Shown: positions 42,201 through 51,630 of the stretch, piece after piece
Layout of the letters: each line of letters begins with the position of its first letter
Position numbering within the stretch: the first letter of the stretch is position 1
Assembly (NCBI GenBank): GCA_963575745.1
Contig: CAUYUJ010014545.1
Location: forward strand, 166,127 to 218,626
Length of the DNA: 52,500 nucleotides
Source of the DNA: Prorocentrum cordatum
Taxonomy: Eukaryota; Sar; Dinophyceae; Prorocentrales; Prorocentraceae
Direction: 5' to 3'
Notes under the pieces: generated by a model
The model's input: the letters and a program-made list of their open reading frames with translations, nothing else
Database searches by the model: none
What the model was told of the DNA's origin: nothing
Translations under genes and position numbers: made by a program

Positions 42201-43396
42201 GGCTCGCGTTGTATAAGCAGGGACAGGCGAGGAGGATCCTGGCCTGGATGCCGCCCAGGGTCGCGCCGGCGCTGTCCTGGAGGCCGTTGACAACAGCAGC
42301 TGGGCTTTCTTTTGGACTCATGTTGCAGAAGGCGTGGAACACGGCCGTTGTGGGTGGCTCCTTGTGCTTCTGGCACTTGCAGGTAGATGGGCGCCAGCAT
42401 TTGGGTCTGCGCCTGGGGACGTCGGCGGGGATACAGGTCTCCTTGATATGCCACGCAGCTGGCATGTTCGGTCGGTTCCTTCGGGGTGGGATCAGGTTGG
42501 GGTCGAGTGCGCGCGCGCTGTCTTTGTCGGTGACTCCGAGTCCTATCGCCCGCGTGATGGTCGCGAAGACCGCGGTGTAGACCAGGTTGACAGCGCCCAG
42601 TCCTACCAGCGCGGAGCAGTAGAAGAGGCATCCGTTCATGCTCCACCCCTTTCTGTCCTGAAGGCTGGGATCAGCAGGCTGGCCCGCGACGCCGCACTGG
42701 TGCGGGCGTAGCCCGAGGCACCATAGCAGGCACGGACCAAGTGCCGCGCAGCCCAGCAGCCTGGTCGTAGCCACGTTGACGTCGTCCTCCAGGTCCTTCC
42801 AGCTGTGGTCGGCAGGGAGTGGTAGATCGGCGCGTGCTGCGAAGCCGGCCTGCTGAGCCTGTCGTGCCTCGATCACTCCTTTCTCCTTCCGCCTGCGCCC
42901 AGCCTCCGCCACGAGCCTGGCCTTTTCATCAGGCTTGGTTGATTCGGGTAGTTCGTCAATGAAAACCTTGGGGTCGGCTTTGGTCTGACATAGGGTTTCA
43001 TCTCGATGCATGTGCAATTCGAAGGCAAGGTCCGCCCTCCGGGCCCGGGTGCTCAGGTGATAGAGTGCAGCGTCTGCGGCAGTGCGGAACATCTTTGCGT
43101 CGGCCGTCATAATGAGGCTGCGTTGCGCACGTGTCAGCCCCACGTCGATGCGGCGCCAGTCGTCGACGCGGCCCCAGTTTAGCATGGAGTTGGCCCGAGT
43201 GGTCATGAGGATGACGAGGGAGGCTTCTTGCCCCTGTGCGGCGTCGATGGCGGTGACCCGGATCGCCTCGCTCTCCAGGTGTCCGGGAAAGAGCTTTGCG
43301 ACCCCGCTGAAGCGCTCACTCAGGCCGTTTGCCGGCGTGGCGTGATTGATCCACACCCCTCCCGTAGGCCCTCTGGTGGCGTGAGAAGAGGTGGAG
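42022..43396 (-). pseudogene. UPF1-like superfamily-1 helicase C-terminal part, 5'-truncated
   Basis: RVTAIDAAQGQEASLVILMT (43266-43207) is helicase motif V and RRIDVGLTRAQRSLI (43155-43111) is motif VI of UPF1/DNA2-like superfamily-1 helicases, with the Gln-Gly-x-Glu and the arginine finger kept. Motifs I to IV are missing because the insert starts just before motif V. Downstream are a charged helix (KARLVAEAGRRRKEKG), CALGPCLLWCLGLRPHQCG and a hydrophobic stretch (LFYCSALVGLGAVNLVYTAV), then SARALDPNLIPPRRNRPN. Around 42185 the likely reading moves to the frame of the next feature. Such helicases unwind RNA or DNA with ATP; this fragment cannot. Confidence 0.65.
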
Positions 43397-44751
43397 GATG
43401 TTCTATAAACAGGAACACCAGCTTTTTCACATGATCGATCGTTGCATTCGATACGGTGCTGGAATCGAGATACCAGACAAAAGCATGACCAGCTTCTAAG
43501 ACGCGCACCATCAGCGCTGGATGCAATTCGGACCTGCCAACGTACTTTACTCCGACGGGGAAGGTGCACTCAACAACGACACCGCGAGGGTGGTCCTTAA
43601 GGCAAGAGGCACTGAGCTGAGGATACGCGCGCGTGGACAACACGCTACGACCATCGAAGCCAGAAAATGGCATACTACGACACCTACTTCACGCTATTGA
43701 GGCTGAGCTCAAGAGGTTAGACATACCCCTTGTGTTCACCCGTCTACTGCATGAGGCCTGGTGTGCCGCCAATCCGTTTACCTTCTACAATGAGGTATCT
43801 CCATGCAACGCACGCGGCGATGCCACCCGACTCGCCTGCTCTGGATCACGAAGAGCAGACAGAGACATCCGACCTCTTCTCGAGAACAGACTATCCGCCG
43901 GGCAAGCATTGAGGCTATTACCCAAGCCACTGCAGTGGCAAAAACGAGCCGCGCACGACGGACCAAGACTACCATCACTGGTCAGCATTACTATGGCGAA
44001 GGAGATCGATCTGGTTGACTATCATCGCCCCGCGACTACAAAGGACGACTGGGGCGGCTGGAATGGAGCCTTCCCGGTCGCACGGAATGATCCCGACAGG
44101 GGTCAAGTCACCACAAGAGTGGGGAATCGCGATGTGCAAGTCCAGCACGGCGGCGCAAGACATTCATTACACATTGAAGTTTTGATCGCTCGCTCGGACA
44201 ACACAGAATTACGGACTGCGTTGGCATCCATGGCCAGTCTACCTGCGGGACGATGCCCTATGACATTTGGTTACCTCCCGACCAAAAGGGGAGTGCTCCA
44301 GATGACGAGCGCACGCCGACTATCTCCTGAGGCACATGTAGATCTTCAGTACCTCATCGGGAGCCTTTTTCGCATCGCGAACGTGGTCCCCGTCAGGCTG
44401 GCTAAGAGCATTCACGAGCTCTCTTTGGTGACCTATGCTGACAGTGGTACGCTGGTGCATTATGACAATGACGTGAACCCAAGCTTCCATTACTACGAAG
44501 CTGAAGGCACTGCCCTAAACAAACATGATAAGACTGGATCGGCACATTCTAGTATCAACCAGTGCCTGAAGTCCACCAAACCTCAAGCGGGCTTCGACCA
44601 AGACATGACGAAGTTCGAAGAGCTGGCCGACGTACCAATACAAGGCAACGACGCTAGGAAGGCCCCAGAAGTCGAACCACCACAGGAAGACGGAAGGCCC
44701 CGCACCATCTATGAGGAGTCAGAGGCCGACCTCGAGGACACACACTATTGA
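43397..44751 (+). pseudogene. int: Integrase remainder and C-terminal extension, element 2
   Basis: After the duplicated target site the core resumes with LFHMIDRCIRYGAGIEIPDK, the second aspartate in LYSDGEGAL (43554) and the glutamate in TTIEARK (43656). Frames change near 43670 and 43830-43990. The C-terminal domain DDWGGWNGAFPVARNDPDRG and ARHSLHIEVLIA and the long tail (MTFGYLPTKRGVLQMTSARR, HYDNDVNPSFHYYEAEGTAL) are intact in one frame to 44751. Confidence 0.8.
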
Positions 44752-46240
44752 AGTGCGGCACACAGATCTGCAAGACGAAAAGGATCTACTGGAGGCAACT
44801 CCAGTGCACCTCTACACTGTACCTACACAGATGATCACCGACAACAGTGCGTTGGCCACAGTAGCTGCCGCGGGGGCACCTGTCTACGTGGGGCAACCCA
44901 CAGGATACAGACACAACGCAGACGTATCATGTCCCATTGTGCTCCACGGACGACGACGGCAGTTATGGATTGGATTCTGACGAGCATGGGCAATATGTAG
45001 AGCTCTGCTTCACGGCAGACATGTCAAAGGTAGTCCTATCCGAATTAAAACATTGAATATTTGATTTCGACCTTGTGGCCACTATGCGAGAATATGCGAC
45101 CGTTGCAGCTCAACGAGCTACAGTCGTCATGGAGGACGACCTTCTCACGAAGGCTGCTATCCAGGCGAATCCAGTCATGGCATCGCAGGCCCTACACACT
45201 GAACGCAAGACATGGTTTGGCAATAGGTGCTTCACAATACCAGATATATCTTAAGCGTTAAACGTCATGACTTCGAAATACGCACAGAAATTGACATTCG
45301 TCAAGAACGAGAAGGGTGAGATGGAACGCACTATCAGATTGCGCTCGGCACTTCGGGGCCCCATGGACCTCGAAGCCTCCGATGCGGAGACGCCCTCAGG
45401 AACGGCGCGACGGTCGTCAACGACTACTCGCCTGCGCGGCAGCGCGCAGGAAGCAGTGGACCATTGCTTTCCTTGACATCACCATGGCTTCCCTGAAAGG
45501 CATTCACCCATGAGGAACTTGCTGAAGCAACCGGTGAAAAGGAACGAGCGGCGCGGTTTACATTGCCACCTGGGTCGGCATATGCGCTCAGATCCCATTT
45601 TGGATTTGAGCGCCACGATGAGTCGAAACGCTGCTTACAGCGCCTCAAACCAGGCACTGGCACCAAAGATGCACCAAGAGCCTTCTCACTCAAGCTCAGA
45701 AAGACCACGAGAGGCATTGGTTTCAAACCCACGCCCCACGACGAGGAGTTAGACAAGCTCTAACCATCTTACAGCCAAACACGTGGATGGCATAAACATG
45801 ACCGGCACTGAGGACACCATCGACAGGTACGTTAAATGCGTCGAGGATATTTCTGGCAGTTGTAAACTCAAACAAACACACAGATACCACCTGCGCTGCG
45901 AGGTACACGAAGGGCGGCGGCGGTAATGCTACATTTGATCCAGACGAATATATAAAACAGCTCCGTCCTATCCAACACCGCGAACTCACGGGCGCTGACG
46001 CTGAGGCCGAGGCCTCGAAGATGGTCACTGAGATGTTTGTCAGCCTCAGAGGCGCTTTGGCTTACGCCCTTGCCGCGCAAGCGCGGTTAATGGCACACGC
46101 TGCATCTCTACAGCGCGCCCAAAAACCTACCAACATGCAAGCGCGACGACTGAACGCGATTACCAGGAAACTGCAGGCCTGCCCTAAGAAGATCGCCTAT
46201 CAAGCGATGACTCCGACGGGCGAGGTCGACCTGCGCAGCG
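44752..46240 (+). pseudogene. RT: Reverse transcriptase, element 2, mutated active site
   Basis: Blocks follow the order of element 1: a RKTWFGNRCF-like segment near 45210, IRLRSALRGPMDLEASDAET, IAFLDITMASLKG (motif A, near 45467-45500), KDAPRAFSLKL (near 45665-45700), and AKHVDGINMTG, where the second catalytic aspartate is glycine (HVDG at 45780-45791). Later, SLRGALAYALAAQARLMAHA matches the copia thumb region. Frameshifts are numerous. This copy is catalytically dead. Confidence 0.8.
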
Positions 46241-46809
46241 ACTCTGGTTACCGACGTCTGAGCGGAGATGCCGACGACGAGGTCAAAGGCCATGGCACTC
46301 GCGGGGCAAACCTGCCACGGCGTGGACGCACGCACGCTGGCAAGCCGTCGCCCATCTTGTCGACGCTCCTTGCAAGTCTCATCGCTCGCAGGTCCGCTCG
46401 AGCTACTCAGCGGAAACACATGCAGCAGCCCACAATTTGGAACACTGCTCGCCCACGATCGACTCTGCGCGAACTCCACGCAGGGCTGCTGACACCCACA
46501 CAGTCGAAAGACATAGTTGAGATGGGCGGCCTGAGCATTAAGGTTACCTTGACCATCGATGCAGGATACGTCTTCGAGTCCTTGCCAAGCAAAGACGTGA
46601 GGAAGCCGACTGACCGTGCACTTCTGGGACCCATCAGGTGGATACGACAGATGATGGAGCGAGGTGTCGTGCATTGTGCACAGTGGTGTGACACTCGAGA
46701 TATGACCGCGGACTGCCACACCAATGGGAGCATCGACGGACACATGCCCCCACAAGTCATGGGAGGAAAACGACACTCTATACAGGGCTGGCCAGACAGG
46801 ATCGTCTGA
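46241..46809 (+). pseudogene. RH: RNase H, element 2
   Basis: DLRSDSGYRRLSGDADDEVK holds the first acidic residue and VTLTIDAGYVFESL the last; the middle S-A-E-T block is in another frame here. The tail QWCDTRDMTADCHTNGSIDG ends at 46809. Confidence 0.75.
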
Positions 46810-46831
46810 GCCGCCTGAGGATTAGCCATAT

Positions 46832-46893
46832 GCAAGGCAACTTGCCTGCGAGGCAGTCTGCTTGTAAGGACATTTGCGCGCGGGTCAACCTGC
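46832..46893 (+). repeat. Cluster of four hairpins before the 3' LTR, element 2
   Basis: Starts at 46832 (GCAAG-GCAA-CTTGC), 46848 (GCGAG-GCAG-TCTGC), 46864 (GTAAG-GACA-TTTGC) and 46880 (GCGGG-TCAA-CCTGC), spaced 16 bases apart. They lie after the RNase H stop, so no protein constraint explains them. Confidence 0.85.
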
Positions 46894-46981
46894 CGTGTTG
46901 AGCCCGCTTGCTAATGCCTACCCTGTGTGCTATAGCGTTTTGCTGTATAGCGGCGGCGGGCTCACGCTTCGCCCCCCCCGA

Positions 46982-47252
46982 CTTTAAAGGAGGCCGGGGC
47001 AGGGGCGAGAGATAGCGAATGTTTGTCCGCGGCCGTTCGTGCTCAAGCGGCCGGCCGCAAAGATATGATTGCGCTTCATCGCGAGGCACACCTTTTGCCA
47101 TTGAAACCGAATATATTTTCGCTCGACATGGCCCGTCGCCCCCGCGACGAGATCCTATTCCTGGGGCTATCCTTACTACGGTACAACAGAGTTGGATATG
47201 GGCTTCGCCTTAAGCGAAGCATATGGTTGGGCCACCCAACCCCCTTCAAACT
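46982..47252 (+). repeat. 3' LTR of element 2
   Basis: It contains the leader-like block (47026-47047), GCGGCCGGCCGC, GCTTCGCCTTAAGCGAAGC (47202-47220) and GGTTGGG-CCA-CCCAACC (47225-47241), and ends TTCAAACT. C8 at 46972-46979 lies just upstream. Confidence 0.85.
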
Positions 47253-47660
47253 CTCTGGGGCTCTCCGGGCGCGATCTGGGAGGCCTCTTGGGCCGTCTTG
47301 GCGTCGGGAAGCGGGAAAAGCGAAAACGCCGAATTTGTTTGTCACGCTCCGCGTATCCCTTCCAGCCCATTCAGAAACCCTGCCTTGCACAGCTGGCGGG
47401 AAAAGGGACGAAGACACACATCTAGGGAAACAAAACGAGCAAGGGGGTGGCATTGGAAGGCCTCTTCGGGCCATCCCTGGGCGCCGCGTGGGAGCGAGGG
47501 GAGGGGGAGGAGAAGGAGGAGGAGGAGGAGGACGAGGAGGAGGAGGAGAAGGAGGAGGAGGAGGAGAACGAAGAGGACGAGGAGGACGAAAACGCGGATG
47601 GGGACGAGGACGAGGAGGACGAGGACTAGGATGAGGACGACGTGGACGAGGACTCATGGA
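47253..47660. repeat. G/T-rich repeat remnant and (GAG)n-rich microsatellite
   Basis: 47260-47335 continues the family interrupted by element 2. From about 47494 to 47660 GAG/GAC triplets dominate and give acidic or arginine-rich frames that I do not regard as genes. Confidence 0.75.
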
Positions 47661-47682
47661 ACCATCTAAAAGTATTATTGCG

Positions 47683-47687
47683 GCTGC

Positions 47688-47721
<34 letters not shown>
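47683..47721. repeat. (CTG)n microsatellite
   Basis: About 13 CTG units with one CTT, close after the GAG-rich run. Confidence 0.9.
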
Positions 47722-47727
<6 letters not shown>

Positions 47728-48818
47728 CTCTAGAAGTTGTGGGGGCCCTCTTGGAACCGTCATGGTAACCCTGGAAGGCTTCGTGGGGTCATCGGAGGCC
47801 AACGATTACAGGATGAGGGGGGTCCCCAACTCAACACCCCCCTCAGGAGTCAGCAAACCGCTCTTTGGGGCTCTGTTGGAGCGTTTTTGGGCGCACTTGG
47901 AGCAGTCTCGGGGCCGTTTGGAGCATCTTGGGAGCCATCTTGAGCGAGCTTGGGCTATCTGAGCCATCTTGGGGGTCATTTTCGGCTCTCTGAGACCGCT
48001 CGGGGGGCCCTCGGGGACCTCTTGGTGCCCTCTTGGGACCCTCTTGGAGCCCTCTTGGGGCTATTTAGGAGGCCCTCGAGCGCCTCTTGGAGCGCTTCGA
48101 GGCTATCGATCAAAGGAAGGATTCACCCGATCAAGGCCCCCCCCTCGGGGGCCACGATCCCCGTGATGGTTACCAAAAATTGGCCCTCCCAGGGGCCGAT
48201 CTTGGACGTTCCAACCGATCGCGGCCCGTCCCGTCCAGGTCCAGGGGAGAAAGAAAAGTTTCGGAAGAGGAAAGGAAATCATCGTTAGGCTACCTGCGCC
48301 CAGAAGGCAGGTGGGATTCAAGAATCGATGGCAAATCTACGATGTTTGTTATTGAGGTACTCTTGGTACTGCTCGTGAAAGCCTTTTCAGCGTCCTGGAG
48401 GACTCTTGGGCCGTCCGTCCAGACGTCGTGGACTGATCGTTCGGCGAGCTGTGGCTCTGGGAAATATTTGGGACTTTTTGGGGCGCTTTTAGCCCGTCTG
48501 AAGGTTTGTTTTCCGCGGCCTAGACCTCCAGAGAGAAGCGTATTTGACCCGGGACCTTCCCAGGTCCAGACACGGGACCGGAGCCAGGAAAAGAGGCTTC
48601 TCTTCGAGTCTATGGCGACGTCGATCAATTTCGCTTTAGATGACGCGTTTGAGAAGGAGAGCTCAGGAAAAGAGAGAGAACGGGCACAGGCAAAGGAAAG
48701 CGCAGGGAAAGAAAATGACAGAGACGACGATGAACGAATAACGGCAACGACTCGAACGGAGCTGTTCACACACGCCGACAGGGTTAGTGGATTTAAGTAG
48801 AATAATATTTCGCGTCAC
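47722..48818. other. Intergenic with G/T-rich dispersed repeat
   Basis: 47860-48110 consists of GGGCCGTTTGGAGCATCTTGGG-like short units. The stretch 48087-48800 is open in one frame, ending with a charged FEKESSGKERERAQAKESAG segment, but no domain is recognised and its first half overlaps the repeat. Confidence 0.5.
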
Positions 48819-49328
48819 ATGCATATTCCGCTATTCCGTTCCGTACCGGTAAAAATGCCCGTTATTCCGAAAGGGAATGACCAGAAGTTAGACGACAGAG
48901 TTTTTTGTAATACAAGACCGCTTCTTGTGCAAGAACTAGATTTCCAGAAAAGAGGCATCAATATTCTGGAAAAGGAAGATTACCAACTAAGCAGTAGTAT
49001 TGTAATATTTGTTTCCAAAGAAATTACGGTTACTGATTTGTTAGTTGATTCAATAACAAAGCGTTTGTTCTCGCTATGTTTACAGATCTCCGCGCGTTGG
49101 ACGTGGTGCTTTTGCAGTATCCAAACACGACAGCGTCATTACGATCGTGATCTAGTGTTGTATGAGACGAGGTCCGTCAAATACGAAGGTTGTCTCCAGA
49201 GTAGAGCATTGAAGCCAAAATTTGCTATCAAAATGAAACTGACGCTCAATCAATCAATGACGCGTTCCGTCATATATATTCGTGATAAATCAATAGCCGT
49301 TCACGTTCAAACAAATATGCTGTTATAA
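48819..49328 (+). CDS. Hypothetical ORF in an AT-rich island
   Basis: A 169-codon ATG frame in sequence clearly less GC-rich than its surroundings. Amino acid use is ordinary, for example KMPVIPKGNDQKLDDRVF and IVIFVSKEITVTDLLVDS; no domain, signal or membrane segment is recognised. An open frame of this length is unexpected by chance in AT-rich DNA, but many frames were compared, so support is weak. It could be an exon, a foreign segment or chance. Confidence 0.25.
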   Translation: MHIPLFRSVPVKMPVIPKGNDQKLDDRVFCNTRPLLVQELDFQKRGINILEKEDYQLSSSIVIFVSKEITVTDLLVDSITKRLFSLCLQISARWTWCFCSIQTRQRHYDRDLVLYETRSVKYEGCLQSRALKPKFAIKMKLTLNQSMTRSVIYIRDKSIAVHVQTNMLL

Positions 49329-49387
49329 GTATGGATAAGGGCCGTATTTGACACATTTCTGAACAATAATGATGTCCGTTTTCAAAT

Positions 49388-49966
49388 GTGTGTGTGTGTG
49401 TTCATTTATGCCTTAGCTTTTACTTCATAAGATGGTTTCTGATGAAGAAACCAGAGCCGCAGGGTTGCCCCCCAGAGATCGTTCCCGCGGCAGTCCAGAA
49501 GTTTCGGCGCGCCTTGCCTGAGCCGGATTTACTTTTGCAAGAGAGTTCTTCTAAGCGTTCCCCAATACGCGTGCCCAGAAGTTTTACAGTAGGTCTTTCG
49601 GCAGCTCTTTCTAGGTGTCCAGAGTTCTTCGCCAGGTTTCTTCACGCCATTCGGACGCCCCGCTGGCTGGGATTTGATTTACACCAGATACATTTGCGCT
49701 CAGGGTATTTTATTTTCTACATGTATGCCAGTTTTGATGCGCAAATGAATGCGTTTTGGGTCGAACCATCCTCTTCGAATTTCATGTTTTCTCTGAATAC
49801 TGAGTTTCCCGAGTTGAGTATTGTCTTATTCATTTTTGTTGTATGTTACACATGTTATGTACGAATTCCCGTGTGTTTCTTCTCCCCCTCTCTTGGCGTG
49901 GTTTCGCCATGTTGGATGTTTGGGCATCCCTGCGTGTGCCGGTTATGGTGTTCTAGCGTTCTCTAA
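49388..49966 (+). CDS. Second hypothetical ORF in the AT-rich island
   Basis: A 192-codon frame following the previous ORF after 60 bases, in another frame. Hydrophobic stretches occur near both ends (LCLSFYFIRWF and ELSIVLFIFVVCYTCYV), so a membrane protein is possible if it is real. The start lies in a TG-rich run (49388-49401), which makes the N-terminus doubtful. No family recognised. Confidence 0.2.
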   Translation: MCVCVHLCLSFYFIRWFLMKKPEPQGCPPEIVPAAVQKFRRALPEPDLLLQESSSKRSPIRVPRSFTVGLSAALSRCPEFFARFLHAIRTPRWLGFDLHQIHLRSGYFIFYMYASFDAQMNAFWVEPSSSNFMFSLNTEFPELSIVLFIFVVCYTCYVRIPVCFFSPSLGVVSPCWMFGHPCVCRLWCSSVL

Positions 49967-50229
49967 TTCTTTATCAGAATGAAAGTCCGCGCAATTTCTG
50001 ATCATGTATATTGTTATGTGTTTCTTTTTCTCCTCGTTTTTTTTCTCCCGCTACCTTCCCTTCCTGTTCCCACGTGCTTTCCCTTTCCTCCTTTCCTTTG
50101 CCGCCTCGTGCGGAGCGCAGGGCGCCTCCGTTGGGCTCGGCCCTCCCCGTCTCTTTGTTCCTCCAGCTCTCTCTGGTCTTCCCCCCCGCCTCGTCTTTCC
50201 CTCCTTTCGTGTCCGCGTCAGGCCTATGC
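49967..50229. other. Pyrimidine-rich intergenic stretch
   Basis: Long CTTTCC/TTCCC runs on the plus strand and no recognisable gene. It borders the minus-strand LINE fragment. Confidence 0.5.
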
Positions 50230-50870
50230 GGTTTGCCGCATTTTTGAAGTTCTACAGCCAGCGCAAACGCCGGCTTCTTTCTTTTGGACCGGCGCACAAG
50301 GCACAAGTTTACGACAGTAAGATATTATGTTGTAGCAGGGCGGTTGCCGAAGGAGTTTGCTCTGCGTTTGGTTTTGTTCGCGGCCCCCCATCTGTACAGG
50401 CTGGTCTGACACGCGCGAGAAAAAAACTACCGTTTTTGAGGGTTAGTGACAGTCGTGTAAAGATTGTCAACAAGCTTTTAAAACGTCAGCAAAACTTACC
50501 TCCTCAAAATCGCACGCGCAAGTGGCCACGCAAGCATCATGATAATACACGTTCCACAAAATAGGGCCTAACACGGCACCCCGGTAGACCACGTTTTCCA
50601 TGCGTGCTGGGTCAGACAAGGATCCCTCGACGACGAAACGGGCGCTCCGGGACGAGCCAAATATCCAAAAGACGGGTGATCCGCCCAAACGGGGATTCGG
50701 CCAAATCGGGGCGCGCACAGGATTCCGGCATTGAATGCGTTCAAAACGGGAGCGGCAGCAAAAATGAGCGCAATGTTAGCCCGCCATTGACGGGAGCGGT
50801 CGAAAAACGCGAGCACGACGATTTCCGCTTTGTTCCGGTTTCTCAGGTTAGTGTCCGAAAATGGGAGCAT
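50230..50870 (-). pseudogene. LINE-type reverse transcriptase fragment, decayed
   Basis: On the minus strand, ARFVVEGSLSDPARMENVVY, then RGAVLGPILWNVYYHDA (G-x-V-L-G-P-x-L-W-N at about 50583-50551) and DFEEVSFADVLKA match the palm of non-LTR reverse transcriptases: the Q-G-x-V-x-G-P block and the F-A-D-D box. The second aspartate of the box is valine (FADV, 50493-50482). Upstream on the same strand but in another frame is an FFDRSRQW-like remnant of the first catalytic block. Downstream, CxxxLYRWGAANKTKRRANS-like residues continue the domain to about 50330. It is unrelated to the copia elements and inactive. LINE machinery of this kind could have made the 14-bp duplication at 37605. Confidence 0.6.
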
Positions 50871-50890
50871 GAATGTTTGGGAGTTCGCGG

Positions 50891-51630
50891 GCTCCGCTCA
50901 AGTCTTTTTTACACGTCTCGAGGACCCCGTTCAGATCTGTGGAAATTCCAAAGGAAGCCCACGGACCCCGTCCAGATCTTTAGAAATCCCAGAGAAATCC
51001 TAGGGATCCCGCTCAGATCTTTACAATTCCCCCAGATTCCTAGGGACCCCGCTCACGCCCTTCGAAATTCTTCCAGATCCCGAGAAACCCCGTTCAGATC
51101 CTTCGAACTTGTTCAGAAATCCGAGGAGCCCCGCTCCGACCTTTCGAAATTCTTTCAGATTCCGAGGGGCCCCGCTCAGATCCTTAGAAATTCTTCAGGG
51201 GCCCTAGGGGCCCCGCTCAGATCCATGGAAATCCCCCTGGAATCCGAGGGGCCCCGTTCGAACCCCAAGAAATTCATCCGGAATCCGAAGGACCCCACCC
51301 AGATCTTTCAAAATGTTCACGAATCCGAGGGGCCCCGCTCAGAGCCTTAGAAATCCCATGGGAATCCGACGGACCCCGGTCAGATCCCTAGAACAACCGC
51401 AGGAATAGTCAGGATCTCTGTCGGATCCTCAAAAATTCTTCGGGAGCCCCAGGGACCCCGTTCAAATCTTTGCAAATCCCGCGGGAAACCCAGGGACCCC
51501 GCTCAGATCCTTAGAAATGCCGTCGGAATCCTAGGGGGCCCGCTTAGATCCCTAGACATTCTGTTTCGGAATATTAAGGACCCCGTTCAGATCCTTAGAA
51601 ATTCCCCAGCGATATTAAAGAGATCGCTAC
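50891..51630. repeat. 41-bp minisatellite, left block
   Basis: About 17 diverged units built on GACCCCGCTCAGATCCTTAG, AAATTC and CCGGAATCCGAGG. CCCCG starts at 50925, 50966, 51007, 51047 and 51088, giving a 40-41 bp period. The open frame through it is a repeat by-product. Confidence 0.92.

Larger units (their letters stand above)
37605..43396 (-). mobile_element. Nested 5.8-kb insertion with 14-bp target duplication
   Basis: GATGTTCTATAAAC stands on both sides (37591-37604 and 43397-43410), and element 1 is continuous at this point, so the boundaries are exact. The insert is GC-rich and its coding sense is minus. At its minus-strand 5' end it begins in the middle of a helicase domain, as expected for 5'-truncated products of target-primed reverse transcription. 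A 14-bp duplication fits that route better than a cut-and-paste transposon, and no terminal inverted repeats are seen. There is no poly(A) at the minus-strand 3' end (..CCAGAACA). No reverse transcriptase was found inside. It could be a LINE-mobilised host transcript or a fragment of an unknown element. Confidence 0.85.
27187..46893 (+). repeat. Dispersed tetraloop hairpin family in element 2
   Basis: Copies start at 27187, 27358, 28223, 29568, 29595, 30138, 30171, 31281, 31465, 31615, 32450, 32477, 32975, 32996, 33098, 33125, 33193, 33818, 34336, 34354, 34547, 35139, 35879, 37153, 37271, 44870, 44888, 46301 (5-base loop), 46832, 46848, 46864 and 46880. Perfect GCGGG/CCCGC stems occur at 27358, 31615, 32450, 32477, 33193, 33818 and 34354, and GTGGG/CCCAC at 44888. 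None was noticed in the nested insertion. Confidence 0.85.
25930..47252 (+). mobile_element. Giant Ty1/copia LTR retrotransposon, element 2, with nested insertion
   Basis: It is homologous to element 1 from LTR to LTR with the same domain order. Outer flanks CTCCGA (25924-25929) and CTCTGG (47253-47258) may be a diverged target duplication. Without the 5,792-bp nested insertion and one 14-bp duplication it is about 15.5 kb, close to element 1. Reading-frame damage differs from element 1: gag has two early frameshifts, the 5' LTR has an 81-bp-scale deletion, and the reverse transcriptase box is HVDG. Confidence 0.88.

Noticed and set aside
37605-43396. Nested insertion as a Helitron or cut-and-paste DNA transposon
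   Set aside because: Helitrons make no target duplication and use a Pif1-type helicase; no terminal inverted repeats are present, and 14 bp is longer than usual for DNA transposons.
47023-47669. Acidic or arginine-rich frames at 47450-47660
   Set aside because: Explained by the GAG/GAC triplet run.
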